Positions 5,523 through 6,174 of a DNA stretch of 6,174 bases are shown here, one piece after another. The notes below the pieces were generated by a model. That model was given only the letters and a program-made list of their open reading frames with translations, was not told the origin of the DNA and did no database searches. Made by a program: the position numbers and the translations under genes. Source of the DNA: Candidatus Methanoperedentaceae archaeon (lineage in GTDB: Archaea > Halobacteriota > Methanosarcinia > Methanosarcinales > Methanoperedenaceae); assembly GCA_013331375.1 (NCBI GenBank), contig DUGO01000199.1:215-6388 (forward strand), read 5' to 3'. Position 1 is the first letter of the stretch; each line of letters opens with the position of its first letter.

Positions 5523-6174
5523 TTACGGCAAAAGCCTCATGGGCGCCGTGTTATAAACAGCCCAGGCAGCAAAGACCACTATGCTCACAAGGATAAGTGA
5601 GACGAATGTGCGGTTGACGCACCTGCTCAGCGCCAGGGGTCCAGCCATTCTTACTAGCACCATCTTGTTGGCTGTGCTGATAATGCCTGCAAGCACTGAT
5701 GTGAGAGCGGCTGTGACGGTCAGGGACAGGTCTGAGAGTGCGATGGCTGCCATGGATGCGGTTACTGCGGCGCTGCTTATCAGCCCGCCCAGGGCGAGGG
5801 CATAAACACCCGCTGTTCCGGTGCTGTCATACACGAACCTGGCAACCAGGGACAGGATCGTGAAACCAAATGCGAACTTGAATGCAGGCACAAGCGCGAA
5901 AGGCGACTGGATGCCTATGGGCTCATCCGGTTCACCTGATGCGTGTTTATTTTTCCCGTTCCTTATCGATAGGATATTGGAGGCTGCAAGAACGACCTGG
6001 GGCGGCGCCATCAGGAACATCACTGCTGGTGAGACGATATAGGCAATAACAAGGTTGCGAAGCAGCATGGACGTATTTGAGAGCACGATGCCGGCATGGC
6101 TTGATTTAGCAAGAGCCGGGTCTTTCTTTGCCATCGCCGCAAGCGCACCAGTCGTGGCTTCGCTGTTCACCAGA
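5523..6174 (-). CDS. MgtC/SapB-type membrane protein, DUF4010 region, C-terminal part (5' end off the window)
   Basis: The frame is open to the right edge, and the first visible residues, LVNSEATTGALA, are a conserved internal segment of the DUF4010 family. The GTG at 6170 is therefore an ordinary Val codon rather than a start; about 216 residues are visible of a family usually near 400. Predicted membrane spans, numbered from that Val: about 25-53 (SNTSMLLRNLVIAYIVSP), 92-113, 118-145, 150-175 and 187-206. A charged linker (about 70-85, NGKNKHASGEPDEP) separates two halves that look duplicated: LVNSEATTGALAAMA near residue 1 and LISSAAVTASMAAIA near residue 130. DUF4010 proteins often carry an MgtC-like N-terminal part, not visible here. 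No transport substrate is established, so no function is assigned. The stop at 5523 lies 41 nt before the preferred moeA start on the same strand, so the two could be co-transcribed, though moeA has its own promoter candidate. Confidence 0.85.
   Translation of the reverse strand, partial: LVNSEATTGALAAMAKKDPALAKSSHAGIVLSNTSMLLRNLVIAYIVSPAVMFLMAPPQVVLAASNILSIRNGKNKHASGEPDEPIGIQSPFALVPAFKFAFGFTILSLVARFVYDSTGTAGVYALALGGLISSAAVTASMAAIALSDLSLTVTAALTSVLAGIISTANKMVLVRMAGPLALSRCVNRTFVSLILVSIVVFAAWAVYNTAPMRLLP

Overview
The window looks like a chromosomal segment of a euryarchaeon, most likely a methanogen or a relative such as a Methanosarcinales- or ANME-type lineage. The rank is an inference from protein style only. 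The archaeal signs are: an SRP54 of archaeal type; a SelB-like elongation-factor paralogue with a decayed GTPase domain, a family described from archaea; a MoeA fused to a periplasmic-binding-protein-like domain, as in methanogens; and start regions with archaeal TATA boxes, several about 27-30 nt ahead of the start codon, as expected of leaderless transcripts. I see no mobile element, CRISPR array, tRNA or rRNA.

Layout, left to right. Positions 1-54 (minus) hold the first 18 codons of a lipoprotein precursor that runs off the left edge. Positions 55-214 are a divergent control region with TATA-like boxes in both directions and a 10-bp perfect palindrome. Three plus-strand genes follow: srp54 (215-1534), the SelB-like factor aSelBL (1606-2643) and NAD kinase (2748-3587). 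The two spacers, 71 and 104 nt, each carry a promoter candidate, so the genes may be transcribed separately as well as together. NAD kinase meets a minus-strand gene tail to tail with one base between the stop codons. That gene is a moeA/PBP-like fusion (3589-5481). Upstream of it on the same strand, 41 nt away, lies the C-terminal part of an MgtC/DUF4010-type membrane protein (5523-6174) that runs off the right edge.

Functional picture. The plus-strand block joins co-translational protein targeting (SRP54), a probable aminoacyl-tRNA/ribosome-binding factor without a normal GTPase site (aSelBL), and NADP synthesis (NAD kinase). The first two both act at the ribosome; the link to NAD kinase is only adjacency. 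The minus-strand block joins molybdenum/tungsten cofactor maturation to a polytopic membrane protein of unknown substrate. Known families explain almost all of the sequence. The least understood gene is aSelBL.
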